Assembly (NCBI GenBank): GCA_002240395.1
Contig: CP016836.1
Span: 3,162,001 to 3,226,000 of the forward strand
DNA length: 64,000 bases
Direction of reading: 5' to 3'
From: Xanthomonas citri pv. mangiferaeindicae
Lineage (GTDB): Bacteria; Pseudomonadota; Gammaproteobacteria; Xanthomonadales; Xanthomonadaceae
Shown here piece by piece: positions 51,064-61,051 of this stretch. The notes under the pieces were generated by a model that was not told the origin of the DNA, made no database searches, and worked only from the letters and a program-made list of their open reading frames with translations. Made by a program: the position numbers and the translations under genes. Each line of letters begins with the position of its first letter. Position 1 is the stretch's first letter.

Positions 51064-54000
51064 TCAGTGCCCCTGGGGCACCGGCGCTGCTGGGTTGCCG
51101 TTGTGCCCGTCGGCGTCCGTGGTGGCCACTGCGCCCGGGTCGTGGCTATGGTCACGCGCCAGCAGCAGGTAGAACGCCGGCAGCACGAACAGCGTGAACG
51201 CGGTGCCGATCGACATGCCGGCAGCGATCACCAGGCCCATCGAGAAGCGCGCCGCCGCGCCCGGACCGCTGGCGATCAGCAACGGCACCATCGCGAACAC
51301 CAGCGCGGCGGTCGTCATCAGCACCGGCCGCAAGCGGATCGCGGCAGCCTGCTCGATCGCCTCGGCCTTGCTCAGGCCCTCGTTGATCTGCAGCTTGTTG
51401 GCGAACTCCACGATCAGGATGCCGTGCTTGGAGATCACGCCCACCAGGGTGACCAGGCCCACCTGCGTGTAGATGTTGATCGACATGCCGGGGAAGGCCT
51501 CGATGCCGGCAAATTGCAGGATGCCCGACACCAGGCCCAGCGCGTTGAGCACCAGCAGCGCGCCGCTGATCGCCATCGGCACGGTGATCAGCATGATCAG
51601 CGCGTCGCGGAAGCTCTCGAACTGCGCGGCCAGCACCAGGAAGATGATCACCAGCGCGAACGCCAGCGTGATCAGCATCGTCGTGCCTTCCTGCTTGAAC
51701 TGCCGCGACTCGCCGGCGTAGTCGACGCTGTAGCCCTGCGGCAGCACGTCGGCGGCGATCTCGTCGAGCACCCGCAGCGCCTCGCCCTTGGTCACGCCCG
51801 GACGCGGCGCGAAGGTGATGCCCACCGCATTGAGCTGCTGGAAGCGTTTGAGCGACTGCGGCTGCGCGCTCTCCTTGAACGAGACCACCGTCGAAAGCGG
51901 GATCAACTCGCCGCTGCGGGTGCGGGTGTAGTAATTGCCGAGCTGTTCGGCATTGAGTCGATCGGCGCGCTGTACCTGCGGGATCACGCGGTAGGAGCGG
52001 TTCTGCATCGCGAAGCGGTTGACGTATCCGCCGGCGAGCAATGCGCTCATATCGGCCGCCAGCGTCCGCATGTCGATGCCCAACAGCGCCGCCTTGTCGC
52101 GGTCGATCTGCACTTCCACCCGCGGCTTGTCGATCTTCAGGTCCTTGTCCAGAAAGATGAAACGCCGGCTTTCCTGCGCGCGCGCGACGACCTCGTCGGC
52201 GATCTCCGACAGCTGCGCCAGCGAGCCGATGCCGCCGATCAGGAACTCGCCGCCGCCATCGCCACCGGCAGACGGCAGGGACGGCGGCACCAGCGCGAAA
52301 ATGTTCAGACCGGTGATCTCGGCCAGCTTGGGCTGCAGATCCTGCTGCAGCACCTGGTTGGTCGAGCGGTCGCGCTGGCTCCAGGGCTTGAGCACGAAGC
52401 CGCCCATCGCGCTGTTGCTCCCGCCCATGCCGCCCATGCCGCCGTTGAACAGGAAGAAGTCGTTGATCTCCGGGATCTGCTTCACCACGTCGGACATTTC
52501 TTCGGTGTAGCGCTCGACGTAGTCCAGCGTACTGGCGGCATCCGCGCTGCCGATCGCGAACACGAAGCCTTCGTCCTCCATCGGCGCCGGCTCCTTGGGC
52601 GCGCCGATATACAGAAATGCGCACGACACCAGCACCACTGCGCCAAAGGCCAGGATCACCCCGCGGGTCTCCAGCGCGCCGTGCAGGCGGCGCTGGTAAC
52701 CGTGCTGGAGCTTGTCGAAGCGCTGATCGAGCCATTGCTCCAGCCGGCTCTTGCTGGACTGACCATGCGGCTTGAGGATCTTGGCGCACATCATCGGGGT
52801 GAGCGTCAGCGCGATCACGCCCGACAGCAGTACCGAGCCGGCCAACGTGAACGCGAACTCGGTGAACAGCACGCCGGTCAGTCCGCCCTGGAAGCCGATC
52901 GGCAGGTACACCGCCACCAGCGTCGTGGTCATCGCCACGACCGGCCACGCCAGCTCGCGCGCGCCGCGGATCGAGGCATCGAATGGCGTCATGCCTTCCT
53001 CGATATGGCGGTGGATGTTCTCCAGCACGATGATCGCATCGTCGACCACGATGCCGATCGCCAGCACCATCGCCAGCAGTGTCAGCAGGTTGATCGTGAA
53101 GCCCATCAACAGCATCAGAAACAGCGCGCCGACCAGCGACAGCGGCACGGTGATCGCCGGGATCAGTACGCTGCGCAGCGAGCCCAGGAACAGGTAGATG
53201 ACCACGATCACGATGATCACCGCCTCGATGATCGTGCGGATGACCTCGTTGATGCCGTCCTGGATCGACTCGGTGCTGTCGTACGGGATCGACGCCTCGA
53301 TGCCTTCGGGCAACTGCGGCACGATCTCGTTGTCCCAGGCCCGGCGCACGTCGGCGATCACATCCAGTGCATTGGCATCGGGGGAGACATAGATGCCCAT
53401 GAACGTTGCCGAGGCACCATTGATGCGCACCGACGAGCCGTAGTTCTCCGAACCCAGCGCGACATCGGCGATGTCGCCCAGGCGCACGATCGCGCCGTCG
53501 GCCTCGCGCACCACCAGCGCTCGGAACTCCTCGGGCGTGCGCAGGTCGGTGCGCGCGGTGAGATCGACCGCCACCATCTGACCCTTGGTCGAGCCCAGCG
53601 CCGAGAGCACGTTGTTGGCTTGCAGCGCGGCCTGCACGTCGCTGGCGGTGACGCCCAGCGCGGTCATGCGGTCGGGCTTGAGCCACACACGCATCGCGAA
53701 TGCGCCCGGGCCCATGATCTCGGCGCGCTGCACGCCTGGGATCGTCGCGATCTTCGGCTCGACTGCACGGGTGAGGTAGTCGGTGATCTGGTTGTCGTTG
53801 AGCGTGGCGCTGGCGAACGAGACATACATCGCCGCGACCTGCTGGCCCTGCTGCAGGTCGATCACCGGGTCCTCGGACTCGGCCGGCAGTTCGCTGCGCA
53901 GCTTGTTGACCTTGGCCGCGATCTGGGTGAGCGCTTCGTTGGGGTCGTAGTCCAGGCGGATGTAGGCCTGGATCACGCTCACACCGGCCGAACTGGTCGA

Positions 54001-54243
54001 GGTGAGGTAGTCGATGCCCTCGGCGCTGGCGACCTCGCGCTCGAGCGGCGTGGTGATGAAGCCCTGGATCAGGTCGGCGTCGGCACCGAAGTAGGTCGTG
54101 CTGATGTTGACGACCGCGTTCTGCAGCTCCGGATACTGGCGCACGTTGAGTTCGGAGAACGCGCGCAGGCCGAACAGCAGGATGAACAGGCTGACGACCA
54201 TCGCCAGCACCGGTTTGCGGATGAAGATGTCGGTAAATGTCAT
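51064..54243 (-). CDS. RND efflux transporter permease 1
   Basis: A 1059-residue inner-membrane proton-driven multidrug permease of the HAE1 type. It has twelve expected helices in two halves, and the proton-relay aspartates Asp401-Asp402 in IGIVVDDAIIVLENI. The N-terminal segment MTFTDIFIRKPVLAMVVSL is usual for the family. A periplasmic Gly-rich loop (GGMGGMGGSNSAMGG) is unusual. It is third in the operon tetR-adaptor-permease, 64 bases after the adaptor. No outer-membrane factor is in the cluster. Confidence 0.93.
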   Translation of the reverse strand: MTFTDIFIRKPVLAMVVSLFILLFGLRAFSELNVRQYPELQNAVVNISTTYFGADADLIQGFITTPLEREVASAEGIDYLTSTSSAGVSVIQAYIRLDYDPNEALTQIAAKVNKLRSELPAESEDPVIDLQQGQQVAAMYVSFASATLNDNQITDYLTRAVEPKIATIPGVQRAEIMGPGAFAMRVWLKPDRMTALGVTASDVQAALQANNVLSALGSTKGQMVAVDLTARTDLRTPEEFRALVVREADGAIVRLGDIADVALGSENYGSSVRINGASATFMGIYVSPDANALDVIADVRRAWDNEIVPQLPEGIEASIPYDSTESIQDGINEVIRTIIEAVIIVIVVIYLFLGSLRSVLIPAITVPLSLVGALFLMLLMGFTINLLTLLAMVLAIGIVVDDAIIVLENIHRHIEEGMTPFDASIRGARELAWPVVAMTTTLVAVYLPIGFQGGLTGVLFTEFAFTLAGSVLLSGVIALTLTPMMCAKILKPHGQSSKSRLEQWLDQRFDKLQHGYQRRLHGALETRGVILAFGAVVLVSCAFLYIGAPKEPAPMEDEGFVFAIGSADAASTLDYVERYTEEMSDVVKQIPEINDFFLFNGGMGGMGGSNSAMGGFVLKPWSQRDRSTNQVLQQDLQPKLAEITGLNIFALVPPSLPSAGGDGGGEFLIGGIGSLAQLSEIADEVVARAQESRRFIFLDKDLKIDKPRVEVQIDRDKAALLGIDMRTLAADMSALLAGGYVNRFAMQNRSYRVIPQVQRADRLNAEQLGNYYTRTRSGELIPLSTVVSFKESAQPQSLKRFQQLNAVGITFAPRPGVTKGEALRVLDEIAADVLPQGYSVDYAGESRQFKQEGTTMLITLAFALVIIFLVLAAQFESFRDALIMLITVPMAISGALLVLNALGLVSGILQFAGIEAFPGMSINIYTQVGLVTLVGVISKHGILIVEFANKLQINEGLSKAEAIEQAAAIRLRPVLMTTAALVFAMVPLLIASGPGAAARFSMGLVIAAGMSIGTAFTLFVLPAFYLLLARDHSHDPGAVATTDADGHNGNPAAPVPQGH

Positions 54244-54307
54244 CTCGGTCTCCCCCGCGCGTTGCGGCGCGGGCCAGGGAGCGGGGCGGGCCGGGACCCG
54301 CGCGGCG

Positions 54308-55495
54308 TCAGCGGTTCTCGGGCGTCGGCGCTTCGTCGGCGGACGGCTGGACGCGGTTGTTGATCGTCACCACGGCATCGTTGCGCAGCTTCAGCAGGCC
54401 GCTGGTGGCCACGCGCTCGCCGGGCTTCAGGCCCTCGGTCACCGCGATCATGTCGCCGCGCGTGGGGCCGGTGGTCACGAAGCGCTGGCGCACGGTCAGC
54501 GTCGGTCCCTGCTCGCCGTCCTTGGGCGCGTCCGCCTTCGCGTCGCCGCGTTGCTCCGACACCACGTAGACGGCGTTGCCGTAGGGGTTGAAGCTGACCG
54601 CCGTCTGCGGGATCACGACCACCTTCTGCGCACCGCCGACCGCCAGGCCGACACGGGCGAATGCGCCCGGGCGCAGTTGGCCGTCCGGATTGGCCAGGGT
54701 CGCCTGCACCTGGAAGTTGCGCGTGTTCGGATCGACCGCCGGTTCGATCGCGGTGATCGTGCCGGTAAAGCGCATGTCCGGCAGCGCATCGACGCGCGCC
54801 TCGATGGTGGCGCCCTCTTGGATGCGCGTGAGCTGCTGCTCGGGCAGGGCGAAGTTCAGGAAGATCGGATCGAGCTGCTGCAGGCTGACGATCGCAGCGC
54901 CTGGTGCCAGATACTGGCCCAGGTTGACCTTGCGGATGCCCAGTACGCCGTCGAACGGCGCGCGGATGGTCTTCTGCGCGATCAACGCCCGCTGCGCGTC
55001 GACCTGGGCCTGCGCAGTCGCCGCCTCGGTGCTGCGCTGCTCGACGTCCGCCTGCGAGACCAGTTGCTCGCTGCCGAGCTGGCGCCAGCGGTCGCGCTGC
55101 ACCGCCGCCAGCTTGGCGGCCGCCTCGCTCGAGCGCAGCACGGCCAGTTCGTTGTCGGTGTTGAGCTCGACCAGCACGGTGCCGGACTTGACCGGCTGGC
55201 CGGGCTCGAACGACAGCCGGCGGACCACGCCGCCGGCCTCGGTGGTCACATCGGTGCCGTTGATCGCGACCAGGGTGCCGACCGCTTCGAGCGGCGTCGT
55301 CCATTCCTGCTCGGCGGCATCGAACGTGGTGATCGCGACCGGCGGCTGCGGCATGTCGTCGAAGAACGCGTTGACCGCGCGTCCCGACAGGAACTTGGCG
55401 AGGAAGACGCCACCGAACACCAGCAAGGTGATCAGCAGCACGACGAACATGCGGAGGCGGGGACGCGGGGCGCGTCGGGGCTCGGTCCTGGACAT
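54308..55495 (-). CDS. RND efflux periplasmic adaptor 1
   Basis: A 395-residue membrane-fusion protein with one N-terminal membrane helix (about residues 14-38). A lipoyl/barrel-sandwich domain (VVRRLSFEPGQPVKSGTVL) and helical hairpin with coiled-coil character (about 105-165) follow, then the second lipoyl half (IRAPFDGVLGIRKVNLGQYL) and C-terminal beta domains. It links the permease to an outer-membrane channel. It starts 11 bases after the tetR stop and precedes the permease. It is not a lipoprotein, unlike adaptor 2. Confidence 0.92.
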   Translation of the reverse strand: MSRTEPRRAPRPRLRMFVVLLITLLVFGGVFLAKFLSGRAVNAFFDDMPQPPVAITTFDAAEQEWTTPLEAVGTLVAINGTDVTTEAGGVVRRLSFEPGQPVKSGTVLVELNTDNELAVLRSSEAAAKLAAVQRDRWRQLGSEQLVSQADVEQRSTEAATAQAQVDAQRALIAQKTIRAPFDGVLGIRKVNLGQYLAPGAAIVSLQQLDPIFLNFALPEQQLTRIQEGATIEARVDALPDMRFTGTITAIEPAVDPNTRNFQVQATLANPDGQLRPGAFARVGLAVGGAQKVVVIPQTAVSFNPYGNAVYVVSEQRGDAKADAPKDGEQGPTLTVRQRFVTTGPTRGDMIAVTEGLKPGERVATSGLLKLRNDAVVTINNRVQPSADEAPTPENR

Positions 55496-55506
55496 GGGGC
55501 GTTCCG

Positions 55507-56280
55507 TCAGGCGTAGGAAGGAGGGCAGGGCAATGCGGGGGCGATGCTGGACCAGTCGGTATCAAAGACCTCGCGGCTGACCCGGTCGATCAGTGCGTCG
55601 AGCGCAGCGTCGTCGCCGGCGTCGACCAGCGGCTGCCAGCCGTAGCCGTTGAACAGATACTGCAGGTGCCGGATCAGCAGCCGGTAGGGATGGCCGATCA
55701 CGGCCGGGTCCACCAGGTCGCGCTGCTGGACCAGCGCCTGCAGGCCGACCGACATCATCCACGGCCCCATCGTCAGCGCCGGGATCGGCAGCGCGGAGGC
55801 CGGCAATTCACCATTCGCGCGGGCCTCGGCGGCGATGCCGTCGATCAGATCGCTCAGGGGCGCGAAGGCCTCCAGGGCCCGACGTCGGCTTTCGGCCGAG
55901 GCCGCGCCCCAGACCATGTCGGTCCAGACGAACTGCGCCAGGCGGAAATGCTCGGGCTGCTCGCGCATGATCAGAAGGTCGGCCAGCACCACGGCCAGCA
56001 TCCGCTCCCGGGTGGGGCCGGACCACTGTGCCGCGCGCTCGAACAGTTCCACCCGGCTCATGCAGTTGCGTGTGGCCAGCGCCACCAGCAGGTCTTCCTT
56101 GCTGGCGAAGTGCCGGTACAGCGTGCCGATCGCATAGCCGCATTCCTCGGCCACGCGCGCCATCTGCAACGACATCAGCCCGTCGCGCTGGATTTGCGCC
56201 TGGGCGACATCGAGCAGCGCAACCTCGCGCTCGGCAATCTCGCGCTGACGTCGGGCGATGGTGGGGCTGGAAACGGACAT
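55507..56280 (-). CDS. TetR/AcrR family regulator of the efflux cluster
   Basis: A 257-residue regulator with an N-terminal helix-turn-helix (about residues 18-66, MARVAEECGYAIGTLYRHFASKEDLL). The larger than usual C-terminal ligand domain has a Trp-rich region. It is the first gene of its own operon with RND system 1 and diverges from RND system 2, so one regulator could govern both. A CTATAC/GTATAG palindrome lies in the 179-base gap. Ligand unknown. Confidence 0.88.
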   Translation of the reverse strand: MSVSSPTIARRQREIAEREVALLDVAQAQIQRDGLMSLQMARVAEECGYAIGTLYRHFASKEDLLVALATRNCMSRVELFERAAQWSGPTRERMLAVVLADLLIMREQPEHFRLAQFVWTDMVWGAASAESRRRALEAFAPLSDLIDGIAAEARANGELPASALPIPALTMGPWMMSVGLQALVQQRDLVDPAVIGHPYRLLIRHLQYLFNGYGWQPLVDAGDDAALDALIDRVSREVFDTDWSSIAPALPCPPSYA

Positions 56281-56407
56281 CGGGATCTGAATAGCGGTGG
56301 CGGCGCATTGTGAATCAGGTTCATTCCGTGAGCAAGGTTCACGATCTGCCGAAGGTCATCGCCCGGTGAATGACTTCCTGCACGGTGCGAACAGGACATG
56401 GAATTAG

Positions 56408-56425
56408 CTATACTGGTCGGTATAG
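56408..56425. promoter_or_regulatory. Putative TetR operator with -10 upstream of RND system 2
   Basis: CTATAC-TGGTCG-GTATAG, a perfect 6-bp inverted repeat with a 6-base centre. The right half overlaps TATAGT (56421-56426), a likely -10 for the plus-strand operon starting at 56460. The overlap fits repression by the divergent TetR. Confidence 0.65.
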
Positions 56426-56459
56426 TAAATCCCGTTCGACTCCTCCCCCAGGGCTTCCC

Positions 56460-57667
56460 ATGCGCCGAATCCTGTCCATTGCCGTGCTCGCCGCGGCGCT
56501 CTCCGCCTGTGGCAATCAACAGGAGCAGGCCGCTCCGCCGCCCCCGAGGTCGAAGTGCTGACCGTCCAGCCCGGTGCGCAGCCGCTGCGCCAGGACCTGG
56601 TCGGCCGACTCGCGCCGTTCCGCAGCGCCGACGTCCGCGCCCGGGTGCCCGGCGTGCTCGAGCGCCGCGTCTACACCGAAGGCAGCGACGTGAAGGAAGG
56701 CGACGTGCTGTTCGTGATCGATCCGGCGCAGTTGCAGGCCGCGCTCGGCAATGCGCAGGCGGCCGAAGCTCAGGCGCAGGCGCAGTACACCAATGCCAAG
56801 ACCGCCGCCGACCGCGCCCGCCAGCTCGCGCCCACGGACTTCATCTCCAAGTCCGACCTCGACAACGCCCTGGCGACCGAGCGCAGCGCGCAGGCCTCGC
56901 TGGAAGCGGCTCGGGCGTCGGTGCGCAGCGCGCAGATCAATCTCGGTTACGCCACCGTGCGCGCGCCGATCTCCGGCCGCGCCGGCAAGCAGCAGGTCAC
57001 CGAAGGCGCACTGGTCGGGCAGGGCGATGTGACGCTGCTGACCACCGTCGACCAGATCGACCCGCTGTATGTGAACTTCTCGATGAGCGTGTCGGACATG
57101 CAGGCGCTGCGCGCCAAGCAGGTCGATCGCAACGACCAGGCCTCGGTGCAGGTCCGTCTGCAGGACGGCACGATCTACGAGCACACCGGCACCCTGGATT
57201 TCTCGGCCGATGTCGTCGATCCGGCCACCGGCGCGATCGCGCTGCGTGCGACCGTGCCCAATCCCGATCGCCGGCTGCTGCCGGGCACCTATGTGACCCT
57301 GATCGCCGACATGGGCCGCCAGGACGGCATCTATGTGGTGCCGCAGGCCGCGGTGCAGCGCGACGCGACCAGCGCCTTCGTGCTGGTCGCCGGCCCCGAC
57401 GACAAGGTCGTACGCAAGGACATCAATGTGGTGCGCGCCGATGGCGGCAACTGGATCGTCGATGCCGGCCTGTCGGCGGGCGACCGGGTGATCACCGTGG
57501 GCCTGCAGCGCGCCCAGGTCGGTGCGCCGGTGAGCCCGAAGCCGGCCGAGGCCGCTGCGGCCAAGCCGGACAACGCCGCCACGCCGCCGGCGGGCGCGCA
57601 GGCCCCGGCGCCTGCAGCGGCGCCGGCCGCCGATGCGCCGGCCGCGGACGCCGCCGACCAGGACTGA
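56460..57667 (+). CDS. RND efflux periplasmic adaptor 2, frameshifted at N-terminus
   Basis: An MFP lipoprotein. The ATG at 56460 opens a signal peptide with lipobox LSAC (Cys about 20). In a five-C run (56541-56545) one base is missing: the first frame stops at 56561, while the adaptor proper reads on from EVEVLTVQPGAQPL to 57667 (about 370 residues from GTG 56555). The lipoyl halves (GVLERRVYTEGSDVKEGDVL and ATVRAPISGRAGKQQV), helical hairpin and beta domains are intact. The tail is Ala/Pro-rich. Without the leader the protein would not reach the periplasm. Confidence 0.85.
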
Positions 57668-57671
57668 TCCC

Positions 57672-60600
57672 ATGCCCAAGTTTTTCATCAACCACCCGGT
57701 CTTCGCCTGGGTCGTCTCGATCCTGATCTCGCTCAGCGGCCTGATCGCGCTGCTGAACATGGGCGTCGAGTCGTATCCATCGGTGGCACCGCCCCAGGTG
57801 ACCATCTCGGCGACCTATCCCGGCGCGGACGCGCAGACGACCGAGCAGGCGGTGACCCAGGTCATCGAGCAGCAGCTCACCGGTATCGACAACCTGCTGT
57901 ACTTCAGTTCCACGTCCAGCGCCAATGGCCGGGCCAGCGTCACGCTGACGTTTGAGACCGGCACCGACAGCGACATCGCCCAGGTCCAGGTCCAGAACAA
58001 GGTCGCCCTGGCCACGCCGAGACTGCCCAGCGAGGTGGTCCAGCAGGGCGTGGTCGTCGCCAAGGAGAACACCGGCTTTCTGATGGTCGTGGGTCTGCGT
58101 TCGAGCGATCCGTCGATGGACCGCAATGCGATCAACGACCTGATCGCAGCCCGCGTGCTCGAGCAACTCGCGCGTGTGCCGGGCGTCGGCAATACCCAGC
58201 ACTTCGGTGCCGAGTATGCGATGAACATCTGGCTCAACCCCGACAAGCTGCAGGGCTACGGCCTGTCGGCGACCGAAGTGCTGGCGGCGGTCCGCGGGCA
58301 GAACGTGCAGTTCGCGGCCGGCTCGATCGGCTCCGATCCCGCCCCCGAAGGCGTGGGCTTCAGCGCGACGGTGTCGGGCGAAGGCCGCTTCAGTACGCCC
58401 GAGCAGTTCCGCAACATCATCCTGCGCACCGATGCCAACGGCGCGGTGGTGCGCCTGGGCGATGTGGCGCGGGTCGACTTCGGCCCGTCGAGCTACGGCT
58501 TCGATACCAAGTACAACGGCCAGCCGACCGGTGCGGTCGCGATCATGCTCCAGCCCGGCGCGAACGCGCTCGGCGTGGCCGAGGCGGTGACCGCGCGGCT
58601 AGACGAACTGTCGGCGACGTTCCCGCCCGGCGTCGAATGGTTCAAGCCGTTCGACAGCACCACGTTCGTGACGATCTCGATCAAGGAAGTGGTCAAGACG
58701 CTGATCGAGGCGGTCATCCTGGTGTTCCTGGTGATGCTGCTGTTCCTGCAGAACCTGCGCGCGACGATCATCCCGACGCTCGTGATTCCGGTCGCGTTGC
58801 TGGGCACGTTCCTGGGCCTGAGTGCGCTGGGCTTTACGGTCAACCAGCTGACCTTGTTCGCGATGGTGCTGTCGATCGGCATCGTGGTCGACGATGCGAT
58901 CGTGGTGATCGAGAACGTCGAACGCATCATGGCCGAGGAGCACCTGCCGCCGCGCGAGGCGACGATCAAGGCGATGAGCCAGATCACCGGCGCGGTGGTC
59001 GCGATCACTGTCGTATTGGCCGCGGTGTTCATCCCCAGCGCGCTGCAGGGCGGCGCCTCGGGCGAAATCTACAAGCAGTTCGCGATCACCATTGCGGTGT
59101 CGATGGGTTTCTCGGCGTTTCTCGCCCTGGGCTTCACCCCGGCGCTGTGTGCGACGTTCCTCAAGCAGCACGAGCCGCACGGCAACAAGCGCGAGAACGT
59201 GGTGTTCCGGGTTTTCAACAAGTACTACGACCGTGTCAACGACACCTACGTCGGCCACATCACCAGCGTCGTCAAGCATTCGCCGCGTTGGATGATGCTG
59301 TTCGTGTTGCTGGCGCTGATCTGCGGCCTGCTGTACGCACGGCTGCCGAGCAGCTTCGTGCCCGAGGAGGACCAGGGCTACGCGATGGTGATCGTGCAGT
59401 TGCCCCCCGGCGCCAGCCTGCAACGTACGCAGGCGGTGATGGAGCGGGTCTACCAGACCTTCCGCGGTCAGGAGAACCCGGAGACCGGCGAGCGGACGGG
59501 CGGCGTGCCCGGCTTCAAGAACATCCTGCAGGTCTCGGGCTTCAGCTTCGTGGGCATGGGTGAGAACGTCGGCATGGCGTTCGTCGAGCTCGAGCACTGG
59601 GACGAGCGCGATGTCAGCATCGACGAGTTCGTCAACCAGGCCAACGGCATGCTTTACGGCGCCGTGCCTGAAGCGCAGATCTTCGTCGTCAACCTGCCGA
59701 CGATCCAGGGCCTTGGCCAGTTCGGCGGCTTCGACATGTACCTGCAGGACCGCACCGGCCAGGGCCAGGCAGCACTGACCGAAGCCCGCAACAAGCTGCT
59801 GGCCAGCGCTGCGGGCAAGTCCGACACCGTGGTCGGCGTGCGTCCGAACACGCTCGAGGCCGCGCCGCAGTTGGGCCTGCACGTCGACCGCGTCCAGGCG
59901 CAGGCGATGGGCCTGTCGGTACAGGACGTCTACAACGCGATCCAGCTGATGCTCGCGCCGGTGTACGTCAACGACTACTTCTCGGAAGGACGCATCAAGC
60001 GGGTGAACATCCGCGCCGACGCGCCTTACCGCACGGGGCCGGAGTCGTTCGAGCGCTTCTACACCCCGGCGCCGGGCACGGCCGCCAACGGCCAGCCGGC
60101 GATGGTGCCGCTGAGCAACGTGGTCTCGGCCGACTGGGGCACTGCCTCGCCGTCGCTGAGCCGCTACAACGGCTACTCGGCGGTCAACATCGTCGGCGCG
60201 CAGGCGCCCGGTCGCAGCACCGGTGAGGCGATGGCGGCGATGGAGGGCATCGTCAACGACGAATTGCCGCCAGGCTTCGGCTTCGACTGGGCGGGCATGT
60301 CCTACCAGGAGATCATCGCCGGCAACACGCAGACGCTGCTGCTGGTGCTGTCGGTGGTCGTGGTGTTCCTGTGTCTGGCCGCGCTCTACGAGAGCTGGTC
60401 GATCCCGGTGGCGGTGCTGCTGGTGGTGCCGCTGGGCATCCTCGGCGCGGTGGTGTTCACGATGCTGCGTCCGGGGCTGTCGAACGACCTGTTCTTCCAG
60501 ATCGGCATGATCACCGTGATCGGTCTGGCGGCGAAGAACGCGATCCTGATCGTGGAGTTCGCGGTCCAGCAACGGGCAGAGGGCAAGACCCTGCGCGAGG

Positions 60601-60890
60601 CCACGGTCGAGGCCGCGCGGCTGCGCCTGCGGCCGATCCTGATGACCTCGTTCGCGTTCATCCTGGGTGTGACGCCGATGGCGTTGTCGACCGGTGCCGG
60701 CTCCAACGCACGTCACGCGCTGGGCACCGGTGTGATCGGCGGCATGCTGTTTGCGACGTTCCTGGGCCTGCTGCTGATCCCGGTGTTCTTCGTGATCGTC
60801 CGGCGCGTGCTGGGCGACAAGATGGACGAGCCCGATCCGAAGGCGATCGCCGCGCATCAGGCCCGCAACGAGACACCGCAGGCTCACTGA
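57672..60890 (+). CDS. RND efflux transporter permease 2 (AcrB/MexB type)
   Basis: A 1072-residue inner-membrane drug/proton antiporter. Asp407-Asp408 in SIGIVVDDAIVVIENVE fall at the same numbers as in AcrB. Other typical features are MPKFFINHPVFAWVVSI, GLAAKNAILIVEFA with the relay Lys, and TPMALSTGAGSNARHALG. It starts 4 bases after the adaptor stop. A strong terminator follows. It is more AcrB-like than the permease at 51064. No outer-membrane channel gene is adjacent. Confidence 0.94.
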   Translation: MPKFFINHPVFAWVVSILISLSGLIALLNMGVESYPSVAPPQVTISATYPGADAQTTEQAVTQVIEQQLTGIDNLLYFSSTSSANGRASVTLTFETGTDSDIAQVQVQNKVALATPRLPSEVVQQGVVVAKENTGFLMVVGLRSSDPSMDRNAINDLIAARVLEQLARVPGVGNTQHFGAEYAMNIWLNPDKLQGYGLSATEVLAAVRGQNVQFAAGSIGSDPAPEGVGFSATVSGEGRFSTPEQFRNIILRTDANGAVVRLGDVARVDFGPSSYGFDTKYNGQPTGAVAIMLQPGANALGVAEAVTARLDELSATFPPGVEWFKPFDSTTFVTISIKEVVKTLIEAVILVFLVMLLFLQNLRATIIPTLVIPVALLGTFLGLSALGFTVNQLTLFAMVLSIGIVVDDAIVVIENVERIMAEEHLPPREATIKAMSQITGAVVAITVVLAAVFIPSALQGGASGEIYKQFAITIAVSMGFSAFLALGFTPALCATFLKQHEPHGNKRENVVFRVFNKYYDRVNDTYVGHITSVVKHSPRWMMLFVLLALICGLLYARLPSSFVPEEDQGYAMVIVQLPPGASLQRTQAVMERVYQTFRGQENPETGERTGGVPGFKNILQVSGFSFVGMGENVGMAFVELEHWDERDVSIDEFVNQANGMLYGAVPEAQIFVVNLPTIQGLGQFGGFDMYLQDRTGQGQAALTEARNKLLASAAGKSDTVVGVRPNTLEAAPQLGLHVDRVQAQAMGLSVQDVYNAIQLMLAPVYVNDYFSEGRIKRVNIRADAPYRTGPESFERFYTPAPGTAANGQPAMVPLSNVVSADWGTASPSLSRYNGYSAVNIVGAQAPGRSTGEAMAAMEGIVNDELPPGFGFDWAGMSYQEIIAGNTQTLLLVLSVVVVFLCLAALYESWSIPVAVLLVVPLGILGAVVFTMLRPGLSNDLFFQIGMITVIGLAAKNAILIVEFAVQQRAEGKTLREATVEAARLRLRPILMTSFAFILGVTPMALSTGAGSNARHALGTGVIGGMLFATFLGLLLIPVFFVIVRRVLGDKMDEPDPKAIAAHQARNETPQAH

Positions 60891-60910
60891 GGCGCGCGGT
60901 AGCATGACCC

Positions 60911-60947
60911 AAGGGCCGTCCCGTTCGCGGGGCGGCCCTTTTTTTTT
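60911..60947 (+). terminator. Rho-independent terminator of RND system 2
   Basis: A 13-bp stem AAGGGCCGTCCCG with loop TTCG and one T-G wobble, followed by a run of Ts to 60947. It is 20 bases after the permease stop. Confidence 0.93.
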
Positions 60948-61051
60948 GAAGTCGGGGGAGCTTGCGTCTGCTCGCTTTATCAGGCAGCTCTTCCTCCGGC
61001 GCGCGCGTCACGCCGGCCGTGGACTGCGCCCCGGCTCGGTCAGCCCGCTCC

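Noticed and set aside
50923..54363. An 1146-codon open frame on the plus strand opposite RND permease 1
   Set aside because: His/Arg/Gln-rich, no recognisable motif; the minus strand encodes an unmistakable permease.
56541..56561. Programmed ribosomal frameshifting in the adaptor gene
   Set aside because: No slippery heptamer or obvious downstream stimulator. A missing base in a C-run is simpler, and slippage or sequence error is kept as the explanation.
58599..60905. A 768-codon minus-strand frame opposite RND permease 2
   Set aside because: Composition typical of antisense shadows and no motif.
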